From Herminiimonas sp. KBW02 (GTDB lineage Bacteria > Pseudomonadota > Gammaproteobacteria > Burkholderiales > Burkholderiaceae_D), in contig NZ_QAJP01000003.1 of NCBI RefSeq assembly GCF_003852535.1, forward strand, positions 372,001 to 436,000: a stretch of 64,000 nucleotides of DNA, in the 5' to 3' direction. How positions within the stretch are numbered: position 1 is the first letter of the stretch; each line of letters opens with the position of its first letter. The notes beneath the pieces were generated by a model that saw only the letters and a list, made by a program, of their open reading frames with translations, did no database searches and had not been told where the DNA came from. Of this stretch, positions 25,750 to 34,270 are shown piece after piece. Position numbers and translations under genes: made by a program.

Positions 25750-25784
25750 ATGGTGTGACCACAGTTGAGCTGCAGTCACACCAT
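25750..25784. terminator. Hairpin between convergent sulP and terC genes
   Basis: A perfect 10-bp stem (ATGGTGTGAC/GTCACACCAT) with a 15-base loop fills the 50-base gap. T-rich sequence follows on the plus strand only (ATTCTTCCTTACTT). Confidence 0.6.
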
Positions 25785-25792
25785 ATTCTTCC

Positions 25793-26560
25793 TTACTTAT
25801 TGTCAGGCGTAGTTTCGTCGTTCGCATACTGCGCATGCAGATGCACCGGTTTGGCGGTGCGTGAACGCATGCGGATATTGATCATCTCTACCACCAGGGC
25901 GAAGCCCATCGCGCTATAGATATAGGCTTTCGGGATGTGGTGGTCGAAACCTTCGGCTATCAGCACCACGCCAATCGCAACCAGGAAAGCCAGCGCCAGT
26001 ATCTTGATCGATGGGTGACGCGAGACGAAGCGGCCGATCGGTCCGGCAAACAGCATCATCAGCGCGACCGAGACGATCACCGCTGCCACCATCACTTCGA
26101 TCTGATCCACCATGCCGACTGCGGTGATGATGGAGTCCAGCGAAAACACCATATCCACCACCATGATTTGCAGGATGACGGCAGTGAAGGTTGCCTTCAC
26201 CGCGCTGGATGCATGCCCTTCCTCACCTTCCAGCGATTGATGGATCTCGCCGGTACTCTTCCATATCAGGAATAGCCCGCCGCCTATCAGTATCAGGTCT
26301 CGTCCTGATATTTCCTGTCCCAGCACGGTAAACAACGGTGCGGTCAGGCCGACTATCCAGGCCAGCACCATCAGCAAGCCTATGCGCATGAACATGGCGA
26401 TGAAGAGCCCCAGTTTGCGGGCAAATTCGCGGCGCTCGACCGGCAACTTGTCGACCAGGATGGAAATAAAAATGATGTTGTCTATACCCAGCACCAATTC
26501 CAGTGCGGTGAGGGTGATGAAGGCCAACCAGATTTGTGGGTCTGAAATGAGTTCAAGCAT
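25793..26560 (-). CDS. TerC family integral membrane protein
   Basis: 255 residues from ATG 26560 (MLELISDPQIWLAFITLTAL) with GGAGACTT upstream; the longer reading to 26662 is unsupported. The two TerC acidic motifs are present, LELVLGIDNIIFIS and VDMVFSLDSIITAVGM, among about seven helices. TerC/Alx-type proteins are linked to tellurite resistance and to manganese export. No other ter genes are present, so a metal-handling or membrane-protein support role is more likely than tellurite resistance as such. Confidence 0.92.
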   Translation of the reverse strand: MLELISDPQIWLAFITLTALELVLGIDNIIFISILVDKLPVERREFARKLGLFIAMFMRIGLLMVLAWIVGLTAPLFTVLGQEISGRDLILIGGGLFLIWKSTGEIHQSLEGEEGHASSAVKATFTAVILQIMVVDMVFSLDSIITAVGMVDQIEVMVAAVIVSVALMMLFAGPIGRFVSRHPSIKILALAFLVAIGVVLIAEGFDHHIPKAYIYSAMGFALVVEMINIRMRSRTAKPVHLHAQYANDETTPDNK

Positions 26561-26791
26561 GGCAAGTCTCCAATGGCTTTTGGTGTAAGAAGCTGACCTG
26601 GTTTCTGTATGGAATCTGTTGTTTTTTTGGCGTAGCCAGACCTTATCCCCTGCCAGCCCCATTCAGGCCATTAGCTGCGGAAAAGCGCACCAGCACTGCC
26701 TGTCTCTTATGTTTCTTGTTTGCATATTGACCATGCAATTGCACATTAGCAGGTAAAAGCCGCCGCGCCAACAGAATCCCAAAAGCGCGCT

Positions 26792-26820
26792 TGACAGCGC
26801 TTTCGGATACTACTAATATG
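26792..26820 (+). promoter_or_regulatory. Near-consensus sigma-70 promoter of the hydroxylase gene
   Basis: A perfect -35 TTGACA (26792-26797), 17-base spacer and -10 TAATAT (26815-26820) lie 48 bases before the start codon. This is the best housekeeping promoter in the window. The rest of the divergent intergenic region 26561-26867 shows nothing else. Confidence 0.85.
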
Positions 26821-26867
26821 TCAGTCATACACAATAAGAATAATTCATCTACTTCAGGAGATTTATC

Positions 26868-27686
26868 ATGATGAGTGAACGCCAGCGGAAATTCCGCGAA
26901 GAATACAAGGCGGACATCAGCCCGCTGTACAACGGCTTGCTGCACATAGGTGTGATGTATGCGACCGGGATTGCGGCTATCTGGTACTGCGTATCGCAGT
27001 TACAGAATTCAGGCTGGGAATGGCTGATCGTCATCCCGGTGTTTTTGGCAGGGAATTTTGTCGAATGGGCGATGCATCGCTTCGTCATGCATCGCAAGAT
27101 AGACGTCTTTGCATTGCGCGCGATCTATGATCGTCACACCCGTCAGCATCATCAGTACTTCACCGACAATGAAGCGACCATCGATACCACGCGTGAATTC
27201 CGTATCGTGTTCTTCCCGTGGCGCGTATTGATTACGCTGGGTGTGGGCGGTCTGACTCTGGGTTATCTGGCGTCGGTGCTGATTAATACGAATGCCGGTT
27301 ACATCCTGTTCATCACGATGGTGGCGCAATATCTGATTTATGAAACTTTCCACTATTGCTGCCACGTGCACGAAAACTGGTTCGTTCGCAATATGCCCTT
27401 CATCAACACGATACGCCGCCACCATACTGCGCATCACAATCAGGGCATCATGATGAAGTACAACATGAACCTGACCTTCCCGATTGCCGACTGGGTAATG
27501 GGCAGCACTGATCTGGACCGCGGTCTGATCGGCCACCTGTTCAATGGCTACAGCGAAGAGCACATCAAGGAAGAGCTCAAGCCCATCATCAAACGCTTCC
27601 GTTACGACGATTCCCGCGTGACGCTGGACGGCCCGCAGCTGACCAAGGAAGAAGAAGCGAGCATAGATCGCGGTCTCGTACTCTGA
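26868..27686 (+). CDS. Sterol desaturase / fatty acid hydroxylase superfamily membrane enzyme
   Basis: 272 residues with four membrane helices and the di-iron His clusters of the superfamily: HRFVMHRK, HTRQHHQYF, HYCCHVHEN and RRHHTAHH. These enzymes use O2 and a di-iron centre to hydroxylate or desaturate lipids. The substrate cannot be told; no carotenoid or sterol genes are near. CAGGAG precedes the ATG and a near-perfect promoter lies upstream, which predicts strong constitutive expression. Confidence 0.9.
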   Translation: MMSERQRKFREEYKADISPLYNGLLHIGVMYATGIAAIWYCVSQLQNSGWEWLIVIPVFLAGNFVEWAMHRFVMHRKIDVFALRAIYDRHTRQHHQYFTDNEATIDTTREFRIVFFPWRVLITLGVGGLTLGYLASVLINTNAGYILFITMVAQYLIYETFHYCCHVHENWFVRNMPFINTIRRHHTAHHNQGIMMKYNMNLTFPIADWVMGSTDLDRGLIGHLFNGYSEEHIKEELKPIIKRFRYDDSRVTLDGPQLTKEEEASIDRGLVL

Positions 27687-27690
27687 ACAT

Positions 27691-27723
27691 AAAAAACGCC
27701 GGGTCTATGCCCGGCGCTTTTTG
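27691..27723. terminator. Rho-independent terminator
   Basis: A stem CGCCGGG/CCCGGCG with A-run before and T-run after lies directly behind the hydroxylase gene. It can also serve the convergent GntR gene. Confidence 0.88.
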
Positions 27724-27781
27724 CACTGTTTTCCGCATCGTCGCACTTGCATCAGCGGCGTTGCGGGAAAAGGTCTAGTCA

Positions 27782-28528
27782 TTACATGTCAGACATCAGC
27801 GTGGCTTTGGTAAAGGTTTCGATGTTATCCAGCAGCAGGTCCAGGGTTTCACCAGCTGCATTCACATCACCTTTGGCGATGGCACCAGCGACCGCGGCAT
27901 GCAGACGTGCCATTTCAGGTACATCGGCAGCCTGCTTATAGTGGAAATACCAGAAGCGACGTGACAGACCATGCATCAGACGCATCGCACCCTCGGCAAA
28001 TTCATTGCGTGCTGCAACCAGCGACAGTTCGTTGAACTCGCGGTCGGAGCGCAGGAAGGCAACGTCGTCGTCGGTCGCGGCGGCATGAACGAATTCATCG
28101 TGCAGGCGGGCAAAGCGTTCACGTTCTTCCGGCAGCGCACGACGGGCAGCACTCTTGCAGATCAGGCGCTCCACTTCGCGGCGGGTTTCCAGCAGTTTGA
28201 GTTGCTTCCTGAGATCAATCTCGGGAACCAGCAAACCACGTTGCGGCAAGACCAGCAGCAAATGTTCACGGGCCAGGCGCTGGATGGCTTCCCGGATCGG
28301 CGTGCGACCGATGTTGAGCATTTCGCTCAAGGTCAGTTCGGAGATCACGGAGCCCGGCGGTATGCGCAGGGTGATGATGGCTTCTTCGATTTGCTCGTAA
28401 GCGATATCGGTCAGCTTTACCTTGGGTTCGGCCATGTCTTGTATCGCAGATTGAGGAGAGGGCATTTTTGCCTGCTTCGCAGTTTTTGTTGCACCTGATT
28501 TGCGTGGCGCTTTTTTAGTAGCTGTCAT
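27782..28528 (-). CDS. GntR family regulator, FCD subfamily (paralogue of 45236-46012)
   Basis: 248 residues. A basic Lys/Ala-rich N-terminus precedes the winged helix (YEQIEEAIITLRIPPGSVIS, then IGRTPIREAIQRLAREHLL). A C-terminal FCD effector domain of about 150 residues has helix pairs with DREFNELSLVAARNEFAEG. It is clearly related to the regulator at the far end of the catabolic region; both contain GLSRRFW followed by a Tyr- or Phe-rich HY segment. It is divergent from the hydrolase-ADH pair, which it probably controls in response to a pathway acid. Confidence 0.92.
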   Translation of the reverse strand: MTATKKAPRKSGATKTAKQAKMPSPQSAIQDMAEPKVKLTDIAYEQIEEAIITLRIPPGSVISELTLSEMLNIGRTPIREAIQRLAREHLLLVLPQRGLLVPEIDLRKQLKLLETRREVERLICKSAARRALPEERERFARLHDEFVHAAATDDDVAFLRSDREFNELSLVAARNEFAEGAMRLMHGLSRRFWYFHYKQAADVPEMARLHAAVAGAIAKGDVNAAGETLDLLLDNIETFTKATLMSDM

Positions 28529-28736
28529 GGGGCGATCAAATGGTTGTGGTCAGTCTGGATGAAAGATGCAGCGCTTTGTACATGTCTGCAATTATGGTTT
28601 TAAAAAGTCGTTTTGCCTACTGTAATTCATCTTATATATGGCTAGTATGAACAATTTCAATAAGCTTGCAGTGGAACAAGTAAATGCACAGGGAAATGTG
28701 CCGCGAAAGCAGGCAAAAACTGCGCAAGGAGAGGTG

Positions 28737-29474
28737 ATGGACGTGGTTTGCCGCGGTGGCGGCGGCATAACAATAGTCGCGGTGCATGGCATCCAGGGCA
28801 CGCGCGCCAGTTGGCAGGCATTGACCGAGGCGCTGGGCGAACAGGTGCGCTGGGTTCTGCCAAATCTGCGCGGCCGGGCCCAGGCTTTTCGCGGCCATGG
28901 CAGCGACGATTACAGCCTTGAAGCATTTGCCGCCGAAATCGCGAAAGTAATCACTTGCTACGTGACGACGCCGCGCTACGTGCTGGCGGGCTGGAGCATG
29001 GGCGTTTCGGTCACGCTGGCGACCATGGATTTGTTGCGCAAACAGGGCGTGCCCTTGCCGCAGGCGCTGATCCTGATGTCGGGCAGCCCGGTGCTGCAAC
29101 AGACCAGCTGGTTCCATGCAACGGAGCACGGCGCCCTGCTGGAAGAAATTACCGCACGCGAGCAGCGCCTTGGTTTGCGCGACGCGGCGGATCGTGATGC
29201 GGTAGCCTGGACCTGGCAAAGCATCAGCCGCAGCGATCAGCGGTCGCTGCTGCCGGAGATGGACTTGCCGGTGCTGATTGTGCACGGCAGCGATGATGAA
29301 GATTCACCCTATGCGCATGCGCAATTGCTGGAACAGGGTTTGCCGCAAGCCCGTCTGTGCACGATAGAACATGCGATGCACAGCATATTGACGCAAAACA
29401 CGGCGCGCGTTGCCGACGAAATGCGTGCTTTTTTATCTGATATTCCAACCCTGCGGAGTTCCCATGAGAAGTAA
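28737..29474 (+). CDS. Alpha/beta hydrolase
   Basis: The start at 28737 is chosen because AAGGAG lies five bases upstream; the reading from 28638 lacks a ribosome binding site. The 245-residue product shows the oxyanion region VAVHGIQGTRASW, nucleophile elbow GWSMG, acid-side VLIVHGSDDEDSPYA and late His (IEHAMHS). Such enzymes cleave esters, lactones or C-C bonds. Its 3' end overlaps the iron alcohol dehydrogenase start by 11 bases, so the two are translationally coupled and likely act in sequence. The substrate is unknown. Confidence 0.87.
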   Translation: MDVVCRGGGGITIVAVHGIQGTRASWQALTEALGEQVRWVLPNLRGRAQAFRGHGSDDYSLEAFAAEIAKVITCYVTTPRYVLAGWSMGVSVTLATMDLLRKQGVPLPQALILMSGSPVLQQTSWFHATEHGALLEEITAREQRLGLRDAADRDAVAWTWQSISRSDQRSLLPEMDLPVLIVHGSDDEDSPYAHAQLLEQGLPQARLCTIEHAMHSILTQNTARVADEMRAFLSDIPTLRSSHEK

Positions 29475-30702
29475 TGATGTTATCCATTTTTGTCCGCCTG
29501 CACGGGTCGTACTCGGTTGCGGCAGTCGTGCGCAATTACCTGCCTTGCTGGAACGTCTCGGCTATCAATCCGGTGTGCTGGTAACGGATACCTTTTTCAG
29601 CAAGCAAACACCGTGGGTGCGGGAATACATCGCCGCCGCTGAAGCGCTGGGCATCAGCACCATCGTGTTTGACGGCGGCGCAGCCGATCCGACTACGACA
29701 TTGTGTGACGATGCGACCAAACTGATACGCGCGCAAATCGGTGCGCAGCAACCGGATCACATCATCGCACTCGGTGGCGGCAGCAATATCGATCTGGCCA
29801 AAGCCCTGTGCGTCACCATACCGGATGGCTTGCCGGTGAAGAATTTCATTGGCGCCCTGCCTGCCGCGCCGAAAGCCTTGCCGCTGATCGCTCTGCCAAC
29901 CACCGCAGGTACCGGCTCGGAAGCGACGCCGGGTGCGATCCTGATCGATCCGTCAAATGCGACCAAAGTCGCGGTGATGGATAACGTCCTGCGTCCGGTG
30001 ATCGCGCTGATTGATCCTGAATTTACCTACACTTGTCCGCCGCGTGTGACGGCTGATTCCGGCATCGATGCACTGACCCATGCGGTCGAGTCTTACCTGA
30101 CGCTCGACTCGGCCGAGTTTGATCGTGGTGGCCAGGTAGATCCCGGCTACAGCGGGCGCTCGTCGCTGACCATGTTGTTTGCACGTGAAGCGATAGACCT
30201 GTGCGCACGCTTCCTGATGCGTACGTATAAAGATGGCGCAGATACCGAAGCGCGCATAGGCATGGCTTACGCCAGTCACTATGCCGCGCTGTCATACGGC
30301 GGTGCGGGTTTGAATGCGGTGCACGGTATCGCCTATGCTGTAGCCGGCCTCACGCATGCCACGCATGGCAGTACCAATGCCGTAATGCTGCCGTATGTGC
30401 TGGATGCCTTGCGCACAGAGCGTGCGACTGAGTTGCTCGAAGTGGCGCGTTTGTTCGGCATAGACACCAAAGATCCGGTCGCGGCAGTGCGTCAGGTGCC
30501 GGTGGTGATACGTGATCTGATCGGCGAACTCGGTATCCCGACCACGCTGCAGGCTTTTGGTGTCGGTCGTGAACATCTGGGTGATCTGACACGCGATGCA
30601 CTGGCGGTGACGCGCCTGGCGAAAGCATTCCCGGTGCAGGATGTTCCTGCTGCCTATGCGTGCATCATCGATGCCGCGTGGCACGGCACCCTGGGCGACT
30701 AA
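29464..30702 (+). CDS. Iron-containing alcohol dehydrogenase
   Basis: 412 residues from ATG 29464 (MRSNDVIHFCPPARVVLGCG) with GGAG upstream. The NAD-binding region has DHIIALGGGSNIDLAKA and the segment ALPTTAGTGSEATP. The metal-binding His residues lie in SGIDALTHAVESYL and GLTHATHGSTNAV, as in family III iron-dependent dehydrogenases. They interconvert alcohols and aldehydes or maleylacetate-type ketones. The gene overlaps the hydrolase upstream and ends at a strong terminator, so the two form a bicistronic unit. Confidence 0.92.
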   Translation: MRSNDVIHFCPPARVVLGCGSRAQLPALLERLGYQSGVLVTDTFFSKQTPWVREYIAAAEALGISTIVFDGGAADPTTTLCDDATKLIRAQIGAQQPDHIIALGGGSNIDLAKALCVTIPDGLPVKNFIGALPAAPKALPLIALPTTAGTGSEATPGAILIDPSNATKVAVMDNVLRPVIALIDPEFTYTCPPRVTADSGIDALTHAVESYLTLDSAEFDRGGQVDPGYSGRSSLTMLFAREAIDLCARFLMRTYKDGADTEARIGMAYASHYAALSYGGAGLNAVHGIAYAVAGLTHATHGSTNAVMLPYVLDALRTERATELLEVARLFGIDTKDPVAAVRQVPVVIRDLIGELGIPTTLQAFGVGREHLGDLTRDALAVTRLAKAFPVQDVPAAYACIIDAAWHGTLGD

Positions 30703-30720
30703 GAACGGAATCACTCAAAC

Positions 30721-30749
30721 AAAAGGGCTGCAGATGCAGCCCTTTTTTC
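30721..30749. terminator. Rho-independent terminator
   Basis: A stem AAGGGCTGC/GCAGCCCTT with a 4-base loop and a T-run follows the dehydrogenase. The A-run on the other side suits the convergent Liv operon as well. Confidence 0.9.
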
Positions 30750-30817
30750 ATCATCCCCTTTGCTGCAATAGCGACAGGCATTGTGTACCTGTCGCCATAC
30801 AGTGCATGGATACAGCC

Positions 30818-31525
30818 TCAGGTTCCCTTGATGATCTTCATGGTCGCGGTATCGGCTTCTGCCTGCGCCAGCGTTCCTTCAAATACGATCTCGCCGCGTT
30901 CTATTACGTACAAGCGATCAGCAAACGGTGGCAAGTGATAGAAGTTGGACTCGGCCAGCAACACGCCGCGTCCCTGCTTCAGGATGCTTTGCAAACCTTC
31001 GCTGATGGTCGGGATGATGGCGGGTGACAAACCTTCAAACGCCTCATCCAGTAACAGCAGCTCCGGGTCCAGCGCCAGTGCGCGGGCGATGGAAACCATC
31101 TTGCGTTCGCCGCCGGACAGTTGCTGCCCGCCTCTATGCAAATACTGCTTGAGCTTGGGGAAAACCGCATACGCTTCATCTATGCGTTCCTGTGCACTGC
31201 GCGTTGATTTGCGGGTCCAGGTCGGCAACGCAATATTGTCTTCCACCGTGAGATCGCCGAATACATCGCTGCCTTCCGGCGTATAGCCGAGACCGAGTTC
31301 CACGATCTTGTGCGTTTGCATGCCGTTGATCGCTTTTTCTTTCCATTTGATCGCGCCGGACTTCAGGCCCTGGAAACCCATGATGGAACGGAAGGTAGTG
31401 GATTTGCCGGCGCCATTGCGACCGACCAGACAAACCAGCTCACCCGGATTGATGCGCATGGAGATATCGCGCAAGACCGGATTGCCGGCCAGGATGACGT
31501 TAACCTTATCGAGTGCGAGAGACAT
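30818..31525 (-). CDS. livF: LivF-type ABC transporter ATPase
   Basis: 235 residues, the usual LivF length. Walker A is GRNGAGKST, the signature is LSGGERKMVSIARALA, and Walker B is LLLLDEAFEGLSP. The ATG shares one base with the livG stop (TGATG), so translation is coupled. It is the last gene of a livK-livH-livM-livG-livF operon read on the minus strand. It powers import of a branched-chain amino acid, amide or similar organic compound across the inner membrane. Confidence 0.95.
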   Translation of the reverse strand: MSLALDKVNVILAGNPVLRDISMRINPGELVCLVGRNGAGKSTTFRSIMGFQGLKSGAIKWKEKAINGMQTHKIVELGLGYTPEGSDVFGDLTVEDNIALPTWTRKSTRSAQERIDEAYAVFPKLKQYLHRGGQQLSGGERKMVSIARALALDPELLLLDEAFEGLSPAIIPTISEGLQSILKQGRGVLLAESNFYHLPPFADRLYVIERGEIVFEGTLAQAEADTATMKIIKGT

Positions 31526-32292
31526 CAGTGCGCTCCTTTGCCGACTACGATGGATACCACTTCTTCATTGGCAAAAAATTCATCGCGCGGCAAGTCGGCA
31601 ATCTTCTTGCCGCCCTGCATGGCAACGATGCGTGTCGAATAGCGCGATACCAGGTCCATATCGTGTTCTACCAGCATGATTGCTTCTATCCCCATATGTT
31701 TGGCGGCACGTAACAGGGTTTCCATGACGCCGTGTTTGTCGGCGGTGGACACGCCGGCAGTCGGTTCATCCAGCAGCATGACTTTCGGATGCAGCGCGAA
31801 CGCACTGGCCACGTCCAGCAGCTTGCGCCGGCCATGCGGCAGTGAACCGCCCTTGGTATCCAGCCACGGCGACAGGCCGAAGGCATCGGCAGTGCGCACT
31901 ACGATGTCGTTGATCTTGCGACTGCCGAACAAATGACCAAAGCCGTTCCAGCGCTGATTCAGGTAAGAGCAGGCTGACACAGCGATGGTCTCGCGCACGG
32001 TCAGCTCGGGGAAAATACTGGTGAGCTGGAAGGCGCGTGCGAGGCCGCGTGTTGCCAGATCGACCGCACCGACTCCGGCGATATTGTCGCCATTGAAATT
32101 GACATGGCCAGTGGTTGGCTGATGCAAACCGGTCAGCACATTGACCAGTGTCGTCTTGCCTGCACCATTCGGCCCGACCACGGAAACAAACTCGCCGCGG
32201 GAAACGGACAGATCCACATTATGCAGCGCGATGAAATCACCGTAGTGACGTGAAATCTGTTCTGCGCGGAGCAATACATCGCTGGTACTCAT
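31525..32292 (-). CDS. livG: LivG-type ABC transporter ATPase
   Basis: 255 residues. Walker A is GPNGAGKTT and Walker B is VMLLDEPTAGVS. The signature segment reads LPHGRRKLLDVASAFA, with the SGG core replaced, which is common among LivG-type subunits of the aromatic and urea importers. The last 25 residues contain the LivG-type terminal stretch DEFFANEEVVSIVVG. It overlaps livM by four bases and livF by one. Confidence 0.94.
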   Translation of the reverse strand: MSTSDVLLRAEQISRHYGDFIALHNVDLSVSRGEFVSVVGPNGAGKTTLVNVLTGLHQPTTGHVNFNGDNIAGVGAVDLATRGLARAFQLTSIFPELTVRETIAVSACSYLNQRWNGFGHLFGSRKINDIVVRTADAFGLSPWLDTKGGSLPHGRRKLLDVASAFALHPKVMLLDEPTAGVSTADKHGVMETLLRAAKHMGIEAIMLVEHDMDLVSRYSTRIVAMQGGKKIADLPRDEFFANEEVVSIVVGKGAH

Positions 32293-33320
32293 GCTTGCTC
32301 TCCTTTGGACTTGAATTTACGGATGGCACCCATGATGCCGCCCGGCAGGGCGACGACGAGGATGGCGAGGATGGCACCGAGGAAGAAGCGCCAGTACTGC
32401 GTCAGTGAGGACAGCTCATCCTGCAGCAGGATAAAGACGAACGCACCAAGTACAGGGCCAAGGAATTCCTGATAGCCGCCAAGCACCGCCATGAACACCA
32501 GATGACCCGAATGCGTCCAGTACGCCAGTTCCGGATCGGCCAGGCCGGTGTTGACGCCGAGGATCACGCCACCGATGGACGCATACACGGCAGACACCAC
32601 GAAGGCGATGGCACGGACGCTGCGTACCTTGACGCCGAGATACAGCGCCTTGACTGCATTGTCACGCGAAGCCATCAGGTGGATGCCGTAAGGCGAACGC
32701 ACGATGCGCCACATGACCCAGGTCAGCAGCAACACCATCACCAGACAGTAGTAATAGAAAGGGCCGCCGAGGAAGGCTGTCTTGTCGAACTGATCCAGTT
32801 CCATACCGAACAGGCTGGGGCGTGGTACACGCATGCCGCTGTCACCGCCTGTGATGTAGTAAAACTTGTTCAGGAAAGAGTGGAACAGCATGCCGAACGA
32901 CAAAGTCAGCATCCCGAAGAAGATGCCGGTAAAGCGGCTTGCGAGCCAGGCAATCGGGATAGATATCACGAAGGAGGCGACGACAGCTGTCAGCAACATC
33001 ATCTCGAACGAGACCATGCCGGTCTTCGATACCATGGCCGCTGCGGCGTAAGCACCAATCGCAACGAACAGTGCGTGACCGAAAGACAGCAGGCCGCCGT
33101 AACCGAACAGCAGGTTAAAGCCGAGCAGGATGACCGCATAGGCAAAGAATGGAATCAGCAGCGTCATGTAGTACTGGCTGATGACCAATGGCGCGACTGC
33201 CAGTACGGCCAGCACCAGGCCTCCGGTAATCAGTTTGGCGCGGGAAATCGGAGGTGGTGCGACAAATTCCAGTTCCTCCGGCGCGGTAACAGGCGCGCTG
33301 TGTACGGTATCGGTTCTCAT
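32289..33320 (-). CDS. livM: LivM-type ABC transporter permease
   Basis: 343 residues with about ten hydrophobic helices. It shows the family stretches LLFGYGGLLSFGHALFVAIG and RAIAFVVSAVYASIGGVILG. The N-terminal 28 residues are hydrophilic and probably cytoplasmic. Start and stop overlap the flanking liv genes by four bases each (ATGA). Together with LivH it forms the membrane channel. Confidence 0.94.
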   Translation of the reverse strand: MRTDTVHSAPVTAPEELEFVAPPPISRAKLITGGLVLAVLAVAPLVISQYYMTLLIPFFAYAVILLGFNLLFGYGGLLSFGHALFVAIGAYAAAAMVSKTGMVSFEMMLLTAVVASFVISIPIAWLASRFTGIFFGMLTLSFGMLFHSFLNKFYYITGGDSGMRVPRPSLFGMELDQFDKTAFLGGPFYYYCLVMVLLLTWVMWRIVRSPYGIHLMASRDNAVKALYLGVKVRSVRAIAFVVSAVYASIGGVILGVNTGLADPELAYWTHSGHLVFMAVLGGYQEFLGPVLGAFVFILLQDELSSLTQYWRFFLGAILAILVVALPGGIMGAIRKFKSKGEQA

Positions 33321-34198
33321 GCTTCAGCCTTTCCGTAGAGACCTGCCGGCTTCCAGATCAGGACCGCCAACACAATTGCATAGATAGCCAGGATTTCAGC
33401 TTCGGGGTAGTACATGGCGCTGAGGGCGCGGATCAGGCCGACGATGAGGGCGCCGACTGCTGCGCCTTTCATGCTGCCGAGACCACCGATCACCACCACC
33501 GCAAATGCCTCAACCACCAGTTCGACGCCCATCTCCAGCGAAGCCGCAGCATTCGGAATTACCAGTGCACCGCCTATGGTGCCGAGCATGGTGCCAAGTG
33601 TGAACACCATCACGTAGACGCGGGTCACGTTAATGCCCATCGCCGCGCTGGTTTCCCGATTCTCTGCGGTTGCGCGCAGGATTTTGCCGGTTTTGGTTTT
33701 GCCGAGGAAGTACGCCATGCCGATCGCGAGGGTGACCGCAACTGCAATCACCATCACGTTATAGGTAGGCATGCTGACGCCGAAGGCAGACATGGTGCCG
33801 AAAGTCATCGAGACGTTAGGCAATTGCTGCGGGTCGGCGCCCCAGAAGAAACGCAGTACGTCCTGGAACATCAGCATGACTGCGAAGGTCAGCAGTAACT
33901 GGAATGATTCCGGGCGGTTATAGATAGTGCGTATCAATCGTTCCAGCGGCAGGCCGATCAGACCGATAACGATACCGGCGCCGAGCAGTACCAGCGGGAA
34001 CAGATGAACGGGCAAGCCCTGGTTCAGCGCCCACGACGTGACGAAGATGCCGAAGTACGCGCCGAGCGCATAAATCGAGCCGCACGCCAGGTTGATGATG
34101 CGCTGTACGCCAAAGATAAGTTGCAAGCCGGACGCCACCAGGAACAGTACTGCCGCCTGGAACACACCAGCCAAAAGGATATTGAAAAACGGAGCCAT
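33317..34198 (-). CDS. livH: LivH-type ABC transporter permease
   Basis: 293 residues with eight helices. Family segments include LQLIFGVQRIINLACGSIYA, GLPLERLIRTIYNR, and FAVVVIGGLGSMKGAAVGAL near the C-terminus. A GGAGGGG ribosome binding site precedes the ATG. It lies 72 bases downstream of the binding-protein gene, which usually needs to be made in excess. Confidence 0.94.
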   Translation of the reverse strand: MAPFFNILLAGVFQAAVLFLVASGLQLIFGVQRIINLACGSIYALGAYFGIFVTSWALNQGLPVHLFPLVLLGAGIVIGLIGLPLERLIRTIYNRPESFQLLLTFAVMLMFQDVLRFFWGADPQQLPNVSMTFGTMSAFGVSMPTYNVMVIAVAVTLAIGMAYFLGKTKTGKILRATAENRETSAAMGINVTRVYVMVFTLGTMLGTIGGALVIPNAAASLEMGVELVVEAFAVVVIGGLGSMKGAAVGALIVGLIRALSAMYYPEAEILAIYAIVLAVLIWKPAGLYGKAEA

Positions 34199-34270
34199 AG
34201 ATACACCCCTCCCTGATCAGTTCTTATTACTAAGTACGGATCAGGGAAGTTCCCTCCTCTTTGTCAGGTG

